Shown here: positions 7,186-16,298 of the stretch, piece by piece
Layout: every line of letters begins with the position of its first letter
How positions within the stretch are numbered: the first letter of the stretch is position 1
Source: Eisenbergiella tayi
Lineage (GTDB): Bacteria; Bacillota; Clostridia; Lachnospirales; Lachnospiraceae
Assembly: GCF_001881565.1 (NCBI RefSeq)
Contig: NZ_MPDJ01000005.1
Location: forward strand, 415,867 to 479,866
DNA: 64,000 nt
Direction: 5' to 3'
Notes under the pieces: model-generated
Told to the model about the DNA's origin: nothing
The model's input: only the letters and a program-made list of their open reading frames with translations
Databases searched by the model: none
Program-made: the position numbers and the translations under genes

Positions 7186-8535
7186 CTATCTGGTCAGCTT
7201 TCGGATCCAGTTCCCGTAATGGGATTCCAGGAAGGCCGGCACACACTTGAATATCTGATCCGCGTTCAGGCAGCATACCACCACCGCAGGAGAAGCCTTT
7301 ACCACAAAGGCCATAATGAAGGACAGAGGGATTACAATCCCCCATATGCTGATCAAGTCCATCTTCACCACAAACATGGCGTTTCCGCCGCCGCGGATAA
7401 TTCCGTTATTGGTCGGCATCTGATAGGACATTCCCACGATTACGATGCTCAGTATAATCAGGAAGGTATTCGCCATATCTTTGGTGGCCGGCGTCAGATC
7501 ATAGATCCGCAGCAGAGGGACACGGATTACAAACAGGACAAGCCCGGATACCACACCGATTATCAAAAACAGCCGCTGCATCAGCTTTGCATAATGCTTG
7601 ACCAGATCGATATCCCCTGTCCCAATGGTTTTTCCGATAATGACGGAAGCGGTGGAAGCCGCTCCTACCGCCATGGACTTGACCATCAGGAAGATGGTGG
7701 ATGCCACACTGTTGGCTGCAATCGCCGCCGCAGTCATATGGCCGAGAATAACGGTCTGCAGTGCGGTATTGACTCCCCACAGCCCCTGTACCAGCAGCAT
7801 GGGCGTGGTTAATTTAAAATAATCCCTGCACAGAAGCTTGTCCGGATGAAAATAATCACTCAGCCTAAGCCGCAGATTGGTTTCCTTTTTACGGATATAG
7901 AAAAGCAATACCAGCAGTTCTATGGCCCGGGCTGCCAGCGTTCCCACCGCCGCGCCTGCCGCGCCCATTTCCGGAGCGCCGAAATGGCCGTAAATCAGCA
8001 CATAATTAATGCCGCAGTTAATGAAAAAGGTGATAATCGACAACTGAAAGGCTATATTCACCAATTCCACGCTCCGCATGGTAGCAAGAAGGATCTGTGT
8101 GACGGCAAAGAAGAAATATGTAAAACGGATGATGGCCAGATAACGGACGCCTTCCTCAATGATTGATTTCTCCGTTGTAAAAATGCCCAGCGTCTGGTAG
8201 GGAAAAATACTGACCAGCGTGAACAGGATCACCGCGATCCCGAGCCCCGCCCACATGGCTCCCGCAGCGATTTTTTTCATGGGTTCCGTCCGGCGCTGTC
8301 CCCAGTACTGGCTGCAGAATATAACAAGCCCGTCCCCCAGGGCCATCAGGAGCTGCTGGTAGATGAACTGGATCTGGTTCACCGCAGCCACGCCGGACAG
8401 AGCCGTCTCGCTGTAGGCCCCCAGCATCATATTATCCGCCAGATTCACGCTTAAGGTCACCACGTTCTGAAGGACCAGGATAACATATATAGAAAAAAAG
8501 TTCCGGTAAAACAAGGTGTCTGTTTTCTGTTTCAT
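7186..8535 (-). CDS. MATE family efflux transporter
   Basis: 449-residue inner-membrane protein with about twelve hydrophobic helices, of the multidrug and toxin extrusion family (cation-coupled export of drugs or metabolites). Family traits visible include the early VNLADNMMLGAYSETALSGVAAVNQ stretch (28-52, helix 1-2) and the repeat-like AAIAANSVAST at the start of the second half. Length is typical. The start at 8535 has GGGAAGGA about ten bases upstream. It sits between the DeoR gene and the Xre operator region with no clear operon partner. Substrate cannot be told. Confidence 0.88.
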   Translation of the reverse strand: MKQKTDTLFYRNFFSIYVILVLQNVVTLSVNLADNMMLGAYSETALSGVAAVNQIQFIYQQLLMALGDGLVIFCSQYWGQRRTEPMKKIAAGAMWAGLGIAVILFTLVSIFPYQTLGIFTTEKSIIEEGVRYLAIIRFTYFFFAVTQILLATMRSVELVNIAFQLSIITFFINCGINYVLIYGHFGAPEMGAAGAAVGTLAARAIELLVLLFYIRKKETNLRLRLSDYFHPDKLLCRDYFKLTTPMLLVQGLWGVNTALQTVILGHMTAAAIAANSVASTIFLMVKSMAVGAASTASVIIGKTIGTGDIDLVKHYAKLMQRLFLIIGVVSGLVLFVIRVPLLRIYDLTPATKDMANTFLIILSIVIVGMSYQMPTNNGIIRGGGNAMFVVKMDLISIWGIVIPLSFIMAFVVKASPAVVVCCLNADQIFKCVPAFLESHYGNWIRKLTR

Positions 8536-8580
8536 ATCATTGAATTCCTTCCCGCAGCTTTGCTTTCAGCCAGTCTGCAT

Positions 8581-9357
8581 TCACACCTGAGGCGCTATAA
8601 TCGTTTTTACTCCCTTGTCGCCAAAACCCGCTGTCAGTTCCTCCGGCGCATGCCAGTCCGTGATCAGGATATCCACATTCTCCGGTGAGGCTATCAAAAC
8701 CATGGAATCATCCCCGAATTTCGTATAGTCCAGAAGCATGATCTTTTCTTTGGAAATGGTCAGTATCTTTCGTTTCAGTTCCGCTTCTCCCAGCGTGGGC
8801 GTGGAAAAGCCTCTTTCCACCGTAAAATGGTTGGCGCTGATAAAGCCTTTGTCAAAGAACAGGTTCCCCAGCACCTGTTCCGCCAGATAGCCCACACAGG
8901 AATAAATGTTGGTGCGCAGCTCGCCTCCGATTATAATGCTGTGGATATCCGCCGCTTTCGCAAGCTCCATTGCCACAAAAATATTGTTCGTACACGGCAT
9001 AATATTCCGCTTCGGCCCCTCCACAATCATTCTGGCAAGCTCGAAGGTTGTCGTGCCGCTGTCCAGAAAAACCGCTTCTCCATCCTGAATGCAGTCATAG
9101 GCAGCGGCTGCGATTGCCTTTTTTTCTTCCCTGTGGCGGACCTCATTTTCCTGATGGGAAAATTCCCGCAGGGAACCGTACCTGCTCACCGCGCCTCCCC
9201 AGGTACGCTTCAACACCCCTTCCTGCTCCATGTTCGCAAGAAGCTTACGCACAGAAACCTCCGAAAGTGAAAAAGCCTCGCTTAACTCCGAAACCGATAT
9301 GGAAGACTTTATTTTCAGCTGATCCAAGATATATTTCCGTCGTTCGTCCTGATTCAT
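8581..9357 (-). CDS. DeoR/GlpR family transcriptional regulator
   Basis: 258-residue repressor-type protein. The N-terminal winged helix-turn-helix (RRKYILDQLK, then SVSELSEAFSLSEVSVRKLL, 17-36, and LKRTWGGA) is followed by a DeoR sensor domain with LDSGTTTFELARMI and INVGG-like IIIGGELR, the fold that binds phosphorylated sugars. The ATG at 9357 is preceded by AAGGGGTG. It is divergent from the sn-glycerol-1-phosphate dehydrogenase gene, a likely target, and has its own promoter at 9405-9434. The inducer is probably a sugar or polyol phosphate (inference from family and neighbour). Confidence 0.88.
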   Translation of the reverse strand: MNQDERRKYILDQLKIKSSISVSELSEAFSLSEVSVRKLLANMEQEGVLKRTWGGAVSRYGSLREFSHQENEVRHREEKKAIAAAAYDCIQDGEAVFLDSGTTTFELARMIVEGPKRNIMPCTNNIFVAMELAKAADIHSIIIGGELRTNIYSCVGYLAEQVLGNLFFDKGFISANHFTVERGFSTPTLGEAELKRKILTISKEKIMLLDYTKFGDDSMVLIASPENVDILITDWHAPEELTAGFGDKGVKTIIAPQV

Positions 9358-9404
9358 ATTGCACCCCTTTGCCGGCCGGACCGGCATATTCTTTTTTTAC
9401 TCCA

Positions 9405-9434
9405 ATTATATACTTCCTTGCGCACACTCTGCAA
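9405..9434 (-). promoter_or_regulatory. Promoter of the DeoR gene
   Basis: Minus strand TTGCAG (9429-9434), 18-bp spacer, TATAAT (9405-9410). A short palindrome TGCCGG-TCCGG-CCGGCA (9370-9386) lies in the leader and could be an operator or hairpin. Confidence 0.5.
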
Positions 9435-9633
9435 CTACCTATTGCTTTTTTCCTTAATTCTTTGCCTGCTCAGCTTTTAACCGTCCGGACAGGTCTGAAC
9501 GATTACAGCCACTTTCATTTTGCTTACGATTTTATTTCATTTTCTATGGACATCAAAAGGCAAATATATTATAATGCAACTGTACCTTACAGCAAACATA
9601 TCTGTTCATTTTAATAATTCAGGAGGAATCCCT

Positions 9634-10899
9634 ATGATAATTGACAGTGCCAAATTAAACGGCCCCTGTTCCTGCGGCAGAAGCCATGAAATGATCACCA
9701 AAGAAGCCATTATCGAGCCCGGCTGTCTGAAAAAACTGGACTTTTATACGGACAAATACGGAATTACCGGAAAACGCGCCGTAATTTATGATGAGAACAC
9801 CTATCATGCCAAAAACATGCTGCATCCCGCCGCCGATCAGGAAATCATCCTGGATCCCACGAATTTACATGCCAATGAAATCGCAGTGGGAAAGGTTATG
9901 GAACAGCTGGACGGTGATATCGATTATCTGGTTGCCATCGGAAGCGGCACCATTCATGATACCACCCGCTATTGTGCCAATGACAGAGGGATTCCTTTTA
10001 TCTCCTGCCCTACCGCGGCCAGCGTAGACGGCTTCTGCTCCACCGTGTCCGCCATGACCTGGAAGGGCTATAAAAAGACAATGCCCGGCGTTGCGCCCGT
10101 ATTCGTGCTGGCGGATATTGATATCATAAAAGAAGCGCCCCTGTATCTGGCCCTCAGCGGCGCAGGCGATATTTTCGGCAAGTATACCGCCCTGGCCGAC
10201 TGGAATATAGGCCATGCCCTCACAGGAGAATATCTCTGCCCGGTCATTGAATCCATGACACGGGATGCTGTGGACGCTGTCCGCTCCTGCTGCACCGGCT
10301 TGAAGGAACAGGATGAGCATGCCTTTGAACAGCTGACCTACGGGCTTATTCTTTCCGGCCTGGCCATGCAGCTGATGGGGAATTCACGCCCTGCCTCCGG
10401 TTCGGAGCATCATATTTCCCATTTGATAGAAATGCAGCCTGCGGCCTTCCCCTTCCATTCCGATGCGCTTCACGGGGAAAAAGTAGGCGTGGGAACCATA
10501 CTCATTTCCCAGGCCTGCCACAAAATCGCTGAAACAGAAGATATTTCCCCTTATGTCCATCCCTATTCCATTCTTCCGGAAAAAGAGCTGGAGGAGCTGT
10601 ATGGCCCGTCCCTGTATCCCAGCATTGTGGAAGAGAACAAAAAGGACTGTATGGAAGGAGTCACTCCGGAAATGCTCATCAATGCCTGGCCAGAAATCCG
10701 GAAAATCATCGCAACAATCCCCCGCCCGGAGGAACTTACCGCTTTGTATGAAGAAATCGGTGCTAAGAAAAGCATGGAGGATATCGACGTTCCTTCCGCT
10801 TATCTTTCCCAGCTGCTCCGATTTTCTCCCAGCGCAAGGAACCGGCTGACCATGATGCGCGTGTGCTGGATGCTGGATCTTCCTGAGAACAAAGCATAA
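9634..10899 (+). CDS. sn-Glycerol-1-phosphate dehydrogenase (AraM/EgsA type)
   Basis: 421-residue iron-containing-alcohol-dehydrogenase-like enzyme that reduces dihydroxyacetone phosphate to sn-glycerol 1-phosphate with NAD(P)H. Signatures seen: the nucleotide-binding AIGSGTIHDTTRY (about 95-107), CPTAASVDGFCS, GAGDIFGKYTALADW (metal-binding Asp), and the metal-binding histidines in HHISHLIEM and FHSDALHGEKVG. The start at 9634 has AGGAGG seven bases upstream; a longer in-frame reading begins in the promoter. In Bacillus, AraM makes G1P for heptaprenylglyceryl lipids; no PcrB-type gene is seen in this window. Likely controlled by the divergent DeoR protein. Followed by a hairpin terminator. 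Confidence 0.87.
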   Translation: MIIDSAKLNGPCSCGRSHEMITKEAIIEPGCLKKLDFYTDKYGITGKRAVIYDENTYHAKNMLHPAADQEIILDPTNLHANEIAVGKVMEQLDGDIDYLVAIGSGTIHDTTRYCANDRGIPFISCPTAASVDGFCSTVSAMTWKGYKKTMPGVAPVFVLADIDIIKEAPLYLALSGAGDIFGKYTALADWNIGHALTGEYLCPVIESMTRDAVDAVRSCCTGLKEQDEHAFEQLTYGLILSGLAMQLMGNSRPASGSEHHISHLIEMQPAAFPFHSDALHGEKVGVGTILISQACHKIAETEDISPYVHPYSILPEKELEELYGPSLYPSIVEENKKDCMEGVTPEMLINAWPEIRKIIATIPRPEELTALYEEIGAKKSMEDIDVPSAYLSQLLRFSPSARNRLTMMRVCWMLDLPENKA

Positions 10900-10931
10900 C
10901 TCTGCCTGCCTAATCATAAAAAAAGATACCA

Positions 10932-10990
10932 AAGAACGGTGCCCTGTCAGCAGACGAGGTGCCGTTCTTCTGTATCTACTTATCTTTTTT
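10932..10990 (+). terminator. Terminator after the glycerol-1-phosphate dehydrogenase gene
   Basis: 12-bp stem AAGAACGGTGCC (10932-10943) with GGTGCCGTTCTT (10958-10969), two G-U pairs, then a T-rich tail ending in CTTTTTT. Confidence 0.7.
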
Positions 10991-11072
10991 CATTTCTGTC
11001 ATATTCTGTTTCTTTTCTAATCTGCAGCATTTCTTTGCCCGGCGGGAAAAAACGGATGCCTTTCAAAAAATA

Positions 11073-12536
11073 CTAAAGTTCTTCCACCCAGCGTATGGTT
11101 TCCCATACCGGTTCCCCGTCGTTATGCTGTTCCGGCCCCGGTGTGCTCCTTCCGCGGAAGATGTGTCCTTTCAGGATTTCCCTGAGTTCTTTTTCTATCT
11201 CCGGGTATTCTTCGATCACATTCTTTTTCTCCCCGATATCCACGGAAAGGTCATACAGCTGGAACCTGGGCGCTCCGGCGGGTTCTTCCCCCGGCTTCGG
11301 ATCCGACCAGCCGCCGGATCCCGGACACATTTCCAGCTTGAATTTTCCCTTCCGTATGGAAAGGGAGCCGTCAATACTTTGATGGATCAGATCCTCCCTG
11401 ACCTCTTCTCCCTCCGGATCCAGCCATAGAGGAAGGCTGCTCACGCTGTCCACTCCCATTTGCGGCTCCAGCGGGATTTCCAGGCAATCCGCCATGGTCG
11501 CCATGATATCACTCAGGCAGACCATTCGGGAACATCTTTTTCCCTTCGGCACCTTTTGGGGCCACTGTACAATCAGAGGAATGCGGTGTCCCCCTTCATA
11601 AATATCGGCCTTGGTACCGCGGAATACATAGCTGGGATTATGCCCCTTCGCCAGAAGCTCCGGATAATCCGCCATGGGGGAACAGCCGTTATCCGACGTA
11701 TAGATCAGGATGGTATTTTCAAAAAGTCCCAGTTCCTTCAGTTTGCGGTTGATTCTTCCCGCCACATCATCACAGTGCAGGACAAAATCCCCATACTCAT
11801 TCGTACCGGATTTTCCCCGGAACTGCTGTGCCGGAAGGATGGGGGTATGGGGAGCAGGCATGGGAAAATAAAGAAAGAACGGTTCCTCCCGGTATTCCTC
11901 TATTTTTTCCAGGACCTTATCCGTCAGCTCATCCAGGACCTTTTCCTGTTCAAAGCCCGGAGCCGTAGGACCTTCCCGGAAAAATCCCTTTCCCGTGCCC
12001 TTTGTCACATGATCCGGCAGCGCCGTAAAATGATCATTTTCTATATAGATATAGGGCGGCATATCCAGGGAAGCGCTGATCCCGTAAAAGTATTCGAATC
12101 CATGGGAAACCGGGGAATCTTCTATTTTGCCTGCGTAATCCACATGATCGCAGGCATCGAAGTCCGGTTTTTCCACAAACCCTTCCTCTTTTGCGAAGCT
12201 CATCCCCAAATGCCATTTTCCGACCATAGCCGTCCGGTAGCCGTTATCCTTCAGCATATCCGTCAGTGTTTTTCTCCCCCGTTCAATCAGGGGTTCGGAA
12301 TAGCCTCCCATCACAGAGGACTTCAGCCGTGATCTCCAGTTATAACGCCCGGTCAGTATGCCGTAACGGGACGGCGTACATACCGCAGCGGTAGCATGGG
12401 CATCGGTGAAGCAGATCCCGTTTTCCGCCATTTCATCCAGATTCGGCGTTCGGAATCCGCAGTTTTCATTCAGCGCGGAGATATCCCCGTAGCCCATATC
12501 ATCCGCAAGTATATAGATCAGATTCGGTTTAGTCAT
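11073..12536 (-). CDS. Type I sulfatase (Cys-type)
   Basis: 487-residue sulfatase of the alkaline-phosphatase superfamily that removes sulfate esters from sugars. The N-terminal metal site is IYILADDMGYGDIS (7-20). The maturation site C53-T-P-S-R is followed by YGILTGRYNWR, so C53 would be converted to formylglycine; Asp/Asn metal ligands recur in LIYTSDNGCSPM. No signal peptide is seen, so it would act in the cytoplasm on imported sugars. The ATG at 12536 has GGGAGG seven bases before it. It is last in a run of permease, permease, binding protein, sulfatase, which points to a sulfated mono- or oligosaccharide as substrate. The anaerobic maturase it needs is not in the window. Confidence 0.9.
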   Translation of the reverse strand: MTKPNLIYILADDMGYGDISALNENCGFRTPNLDEMAENGICFTDAHATAAVCTPSRYGILTGRYNWRSRLKSSVMGGYSEPLIERGRKTLTDMLKDNGYRTAMVGKWHLGMSFAKEEGFVEKPDFDACDHVDYAGKIEDSPVSHGFEYFYGISASLDMPPYIYIENDHFTALPDHVTKGTGKGFFREGPTAPGFEQEKVLDELTDKVLEKIEEYREEPFFLYFPMPAPHTPILPAQQFRGKSGTNEYGDFVLHCDDVAGRINRKLKELGLFENTILIYTSDNGCSPMADYPELLAKGHNPSYVFRGTKADIYEGGHRIPLIVQWPQKVPKGKRCSRMVCLSDIMATMADCLEIPLEPQMGVDSVSSLPLWLDPEGEEVREDLIHQSIDGSLSIRKGKFKLEMCPGSGGWSDPKPGEEPAGAPRFQLYDLSVDIGEKKNVIEEYPEIEKELREILKGHIFRGRSTPGPEQHNDGEPVWETIRWVEEL

Positions 12537-12552
12537 GATCATTCCTCCCAAA

Positions 12553-12579
12553 AGTGGACCGGCCCGAGGCCAGCCCACT
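12553..12579 (-). other. Intercistronic stem-loop between binding protein and sulfatase
   Basis: About 12-bp stem (AGTGGGCTGGCC against GGCCGGTCCACT on the minus strand, loop TCG) directly upstream of the sulfatase ribosome site. It has only a short T run, so it is more likely an mRNA-stabilising or partial-termination hairpin that raises binding protein over sulfatase. Confidence 0.45.
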
Positions 12580-12632
12580 GTCATTCACCATACCTTCCGG
12601 TATATGTAGTCTTTATTGAAGCTTAACTCCTG

Positions 12633-14132
12633 TTACTGCGTATCCAGCCCGTAGTTATTATCGGCGCTCCACTCTTTTTCCGCTTTGATGGTATCGAATA
12701 CCGTTTTGAAGGAATCCTGCACATATTGTGCAAATGCATCGGTATCATAGGTTCCTTCCAGATACATCTGGCCGCCGCGGCAGAAGAAGTCACGAAGCTC
12801 ACTGTTTACTCCTGTATAATAAGCAAGGCGGAGCGGTTCCTCTGTGATAATAAAGCCGGAAAGCCTGTCAGGCAGCTGTGTGCTTGTGGAAAGGGGAATC
12901 CGGTTGATGCCTTCGGCAAATCTTCTCTGTACATCGGGAGAGGACATAAACTGTGCAAAATCAATGGCCGCCGCCAGCTTTTTGGGGTCGGATTCACATG
13001 CTTTATTTACGGCAAAAATGATATCGGGCTGACCGCCGAGAATAACGGATTTTCCCATGGCATTTTTATTGGTATCCGTTGTAATAACGGGAATTGCCAT
13101 AACGCCGTATTCAAAGCTGTCCCCCACATTTGCGGAAATGGCTGTCAGGTTGGTGGACATAGCCTGTACCATGGCAACCTCGCCACGGATAAACATATCA
13201 ATTGCTGTCTTCTGATCCAGTCCGTTGTAATCGGAGGTCCTGTACTGGGAAAAATCTTTCATCAGGTCAAAAGAATCCTTGATGGAATCCGAAGTGAAAT
13301 CCAGTGTTCCTTCGTCAAAAGCCTTCACCATTTCATTCAGCTCGATAAACCCGTTTCCGGATACGTCTGTTTTTTCCACCAAATCATTATTCAGCTGGCT
13401 GCATACGGAATTGTTGAACCACAGCCAGGAAAGATCGTCCTTGGATGCATTGGGGAACGCAAAAGGAGTCGTTCCCGCGCTTTTCAGCTTCTGGCAGACA
13501 TCCATAAACTGATCCCAGGTTTCAGGCACCTGCACCCCCGCCGCATCAAATAAGGACTGGTTGTAGAAAATCCTTACAACGCTGGTGGATGACGGATAGC
13601 CCGGCACATCATTGTCCGTCAGATACATTCTCTCCAGAATGGAATCCGGAAGAGTTTCCTTCCATGCCTTGCCTGTATCATAGGGGCTTTCCTGATCATA
13701 TAAATCCTTGAAGTTATGCAGATAGCCCGCTTCATAATCCGCAGTGATATCATAAATAATTCCGGTATACACATCAGGGCCCTGGTTGGCGGTAAACTGT
13801 GTGGTCAGCCATACCCGGTAATCGGTAGGCTGCTTTTCGAATTTCACAGTCGCGCCGGTCTTTGTTTCCCATTCCTTAATGATTTCTTCGGATAAGGCAT
13901 TCGCCGTTTCATCCGTTGATAAATCCTGGGCAAATACAAGCGTCACCCCGGAAAAGTCCGTATCGCCGGCAGAGACCTCTTCCCCGCCCGTTTCCGCCGC
14001 TGCAGGAGCCTGTGATTCCCCACCGCCCGCTGAGGATTCCGCCGGAGCCGCCGGCTTCTGTGAACTGCCGCAGCCTGCAAGCATACAAACAGACAGTGCG
14101 ATTGCCGCCAATGCTTTCATTCTCTTTTTCAT
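12633..14132 (-). CDS. Extracellular sugar-binding lipoprotein (ABC transporter)
   Basis: 499-residue solute-binding protein of family 1 that delivers sugar to its ABC permease at the outer face of the membrane. The N-terminus has a lipoprotein signal (MKKRMKALAAIALSVC, then LAGCGSS, lipidated Cys near 20), a low-complexity A/P/E/S linker, then TLVFAQDLSTDE and the typical SBP_bac_1 body. The start at 14132 is fixed by AAGGAGG in front; longer in-frame readings run into the preceding spacer. It follows two permease genes and precedes the sulfatase. The spacer upstream holds a 7-bp GC-rich hairpin (14201-14218). Sulfated or amino-sugar glycans are the likely cargo by context only. Confidence 0.9.
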   Translation of the reverse strand: MKKRMKALAAIALSVCMLAGCGSSQKPAAPAESSAGGGESQAPAAAETGGEEVSAGDTDFSGVTLVFAQDLSTDETANALSEEIIKEWETKTGATVKFEKQPTDYRVWLTTQFTANQGPDVYTGIIYDITADYEAGYLHNFKDLYDQESPYDTGKAWKETLPDSILERMYLTDNDVPGYPSSTSVVRIFYNQSLFDAAGVQVPETWDQFMDVCQKLKSAGTTPFAFPNASKDDLSWLWFNNSVCSQLNNDLVEKTDVSGNGFIELNEMVKAFDEGTLDFTSDSIKDSFDLMKDFSQYRTSDYNGLDQKTAIDMFIRGEVAMVQAMSTNLTAISANVGDSFEYGVMAIPVITTDTNKNAMGKSVILGGQPDIIFAVNKACESDPKKLAAAIDFAQFMSSPDVQRRFAEGINRIPLSTSTQLPDRLSGFIITEEPLRLAYYTGVNSELRDFFCRGGQMYLEGTYDTDAFAQYVQDSFKTVFDTIKAEKEWSADNNYGLDTQ

Positions 14133-14247
14133 GTTTTTTTCCTCCTTAGAATAAAAATACTGCTTTTTCCTATTGTTGCCTTTTCCTATTGCTGCTCTTT
14201 CCGCTGCCGCAGCAGCGGCATGAAACTCAACTTTTTTATTCCTCCAC

Positions 14248-15066
14248 TTATCCCTTAACCGCTCCCTGTGTAATTCCTGCCACAAAATATTTGCTGGCAA
14301 AACAGAACAGGATCACCAGAGGAAGAGATGCGATAATATAACCTGCAAACAGCACCCCGTTTCCGTCCGATACCGATACTATCAGCTTGGTCAGCGCCAC
14401 CGCAATCTGCTGTGTCGCTTCGCCGGAGCTGGCGACCAGAGGCCAGATATAATTGTTCCATGCATTCAGCCCAGTCATGATAGTCACGGTGGACAGTATC
14501 GGTTTGGACAGGGGAAGAACCACCTTCAGCAGAATATCCATATCCCCGGCCCCTTCGATTTCCGCCGCTTCAAACAGGCTTTTGGAAATAGCCTCCATGG
14601 AGCTTCGCGTCAGGAACGTCCCCATCGCCACCTGATAAGCGGCGGGCGGCAGAATCAGCCCCCAGTAGGAATTGAACAGCCCCAGATTCGTTATCTGTAC
14701 AAACTGCGGTATCAGCATGACGAAGCCCGGTATCATAAGCAAAGCGATGATTCCATAATAGAGAAGCTCTTTTCCGAAAAAACTCTCATAACGGACAAAG
14801 GCGTAGCTGGCCAGCATGGAAACCACCACCGTTATCAAAATAACTGCAAAGGTTACCAGCAGGGAATTCAGCATGGGCCGGACCACCTGGGGCAGCGCCT
14901 TGGCATAATTCATAAACTGCCAGTTCACGGCCAGCTGAAAGGGTGTTTTAATTATTTCGGTCTGCCCTTTAAAAGAATTAATAACCAACAGATAAAAGGG
15001 GGCCAGTGTGAGCAATAAAAGGATGCCCAATAAGATACGGCTGAAAATACTGACTGCTTTTCTCAT
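14248..15066 (-). CDS. Carbohydrate ABC transporter permease (MalG/UgpE type)
   Basis: 272-residue inner-membrane permease with six predicted helices. The cytoplasmic EAA loop that docks the ATPase is EAAEIEGAGDMDILLKVVLP (165-184). The C-terminal AGYIIASLPLVILF and FVAGITQGAVKG are typical of this subfamily. It starts 15 bp after the stop of the partner permease, with a good GGGGAGGTG site, so both are cotranscribed. No ATPase gene is nearby; in this group a shared MsiK/UgpC-type ATPase encoded elsewhere usually serves many such systems. Confidence 0.92.
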   Translation of the reverse strand: MRKAVSIFSRILLGILLLLTLAPFYLLVINSFKGQTEIIKTPFQLAVNWQFMNYAKALPQVVRPMLNSLLVTFAVILITVVVSMLASYAFVRYESFFGKELLYYGIIALLMIPGFVMLIPQFVQITNLGLFNSYWGLILPPAAYQVAMGTFLTRSSMEAISKSLFEAAEIEGAGDMDILLKVVLPLSKPILSTVTIMTGLNAWNNYIWPLVASSGEATQQIAVALTKLIVSVSDGNGVLFAGYIIASLPLVILFCFASKYFVAGITQGAVKG

Positions 15067-15081
15067 TTCCGTGCACCTCCC

Positions 15082-16035
15082 CTAATCCATGCTTTCCGTA
15101 TTTTTCATAAGCTTCTGGTTAATTACCGTTAGTACCATAATAATTGCGAACATGATAACGCCGATTGCGGAGGCGTATCCCATTTTCCGGTAGGTAAAGC
15201 CCTGCTCGTAAAGCACCACCGACGGTGTGATGGTAGCCGTTCCCGGGCCTCCCTTTGTCAGGATATAAACCGTATCAAAAACCTGGACCGCATTGATGAT
15301 GGCAAGGGTCACCGTCAGCTTCATCTGGCTTGCCAGCATGGGGAGGTCGATTTTGATAAACCGCTGGAAGATATTAGCCCCGTCAATTTCCGCCGCCTCA
15401 AACATATCTTTGGATATGTTCTGCAGCGCCCCGAAGTAAAGCAAAAACTGAAGGCCGCCCAGAGAAGCGCTTCCCAGCCAGGGAAAACCGATTGCAATGA
15501 TGGAACCGAGCGCCGTCCTGCTGTCCCCCAGCCAGGGTTTTGCCAGATTTCCCAGTCCGACGGAGGTGAGTATATTGTTCAGCACCCCCGTATCCCCTGC
15601 CAGAATCCACTTCCACAGCAGGATGATTACCACACTGGGAACGACCATGGGAAAGGTAAATGCCGTCCTGACCACATACTGCTTTTTCGTGGATTTCACC
15701 GCATACAGCAGCTCTGCCGCCAGCAGCGGGAAGGTCAGGACAATGAGGATATCCGCTCCTGCGATCCAGAGGCTGTTCACCAGGGATTTGGTAAAAGTGA
15801 TATCCCGGAATGCCGCTATGTAATTATCCAGTCCCACAAAAAGATTAACGTTGGCCCCGTTCCAGTTAAAAAAGGACTTTATGATCGCCATTCCAAAAGG
15901 AATATACTTGAAGGTAACCATCAGAAGATAAATAGGCAGAAGGAAAAGATACGGCTTCACCATCCTGAACAGAGACTTCTTTTTCATCGCCGCCGCGTTA
16001 TCCCTCTGCAGTCCGCCGGCATTTCCTTTTTTCAT
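15082..16035 (-). CDS. Carbohydrate ABC transporter permease (MalF/UgpA/LplB type)
   Basis: 317-residue permease, first gene of the sulfatase-linked transporter operon. It has a charged cytoplasmic N-terminus, then six helices (from about 30), the EAA loop FEAAEIDGANIFQRFIKIDL and the conserved GGPGTATITPSVVLYEQGF near 255-275. The start at 16035 has AGGGAGGG about seven bases upstream. The 263-bp leader in front (16036-16298) has a TATACA-type -10 with extended TG at 16062-16067 but no good -35, which suits activation by the YesN-type regulator next door. Confidence 0.92.
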   Translation of the reverse strand: MKKGNAGGLQRDNAAAMKKKSLFRMVKPYLFLLPIYLLMVTFKYIPFGMAIIKSFFNWNGANVNLFVGLDNYIAAFRDITFTKSLVNSLWIAGADILIVLTFPLLAAELLYAVKSTKKQYVVRTAFTFPMVVPSVVIILLWKWILAGDTGVLNNILTSVGLGNLAKPWLGDSRTALGSIIAIGFPWLGSASLGGLQFLLYFGALQNISKDMFEAAEIDGANIFQRFIKIDLPMLASQMKLTVTLAIINAVQVFDTVYILTKGGPGTATITPSVVLYEQGFTYRKMGYASAIGVIMFAIIMVLTVINQKLMKNTESMD

Positions 16036-16298
16036 CGTTCATCCCTCCCTATAGCAACAGATGTATAACATATTCAGCCAATGTCATTTTTTATCGTTTG
16101 TTTTATCTGATATATCTATTCTATAGAGATTCCCTTTATAAATCAGTGGGTTATTTTTATGTTTTACGTGTAATATTTTTAACTTCTTTATATATTTTGC
16201 ACTACACCAGTAATTTTGTCTCACACGCAGCAACGGACATCCCGCGCCGCAGGACGTCCGTTTTTCCCGTAAAAAAAGACTTATTCCCGGATAAACCG
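16036..16298 (-). promoter_or_regulatory. Leader of the sulfatase-linked ABC operon with GC-rich stem-loop
   Basis: AT-rich spacer. On the minus strand TGT-TATACA (-10, 16062-16067) lacks a matching -35. Close to the kinase stop codon is a GC-rich stem-loop around 16228-16262 (ACGGACATCCCGC against GCAGGACGTCCGT) whose T-tract lies on the plus-strand side only. No gene is seen. Confidence 0.35.
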
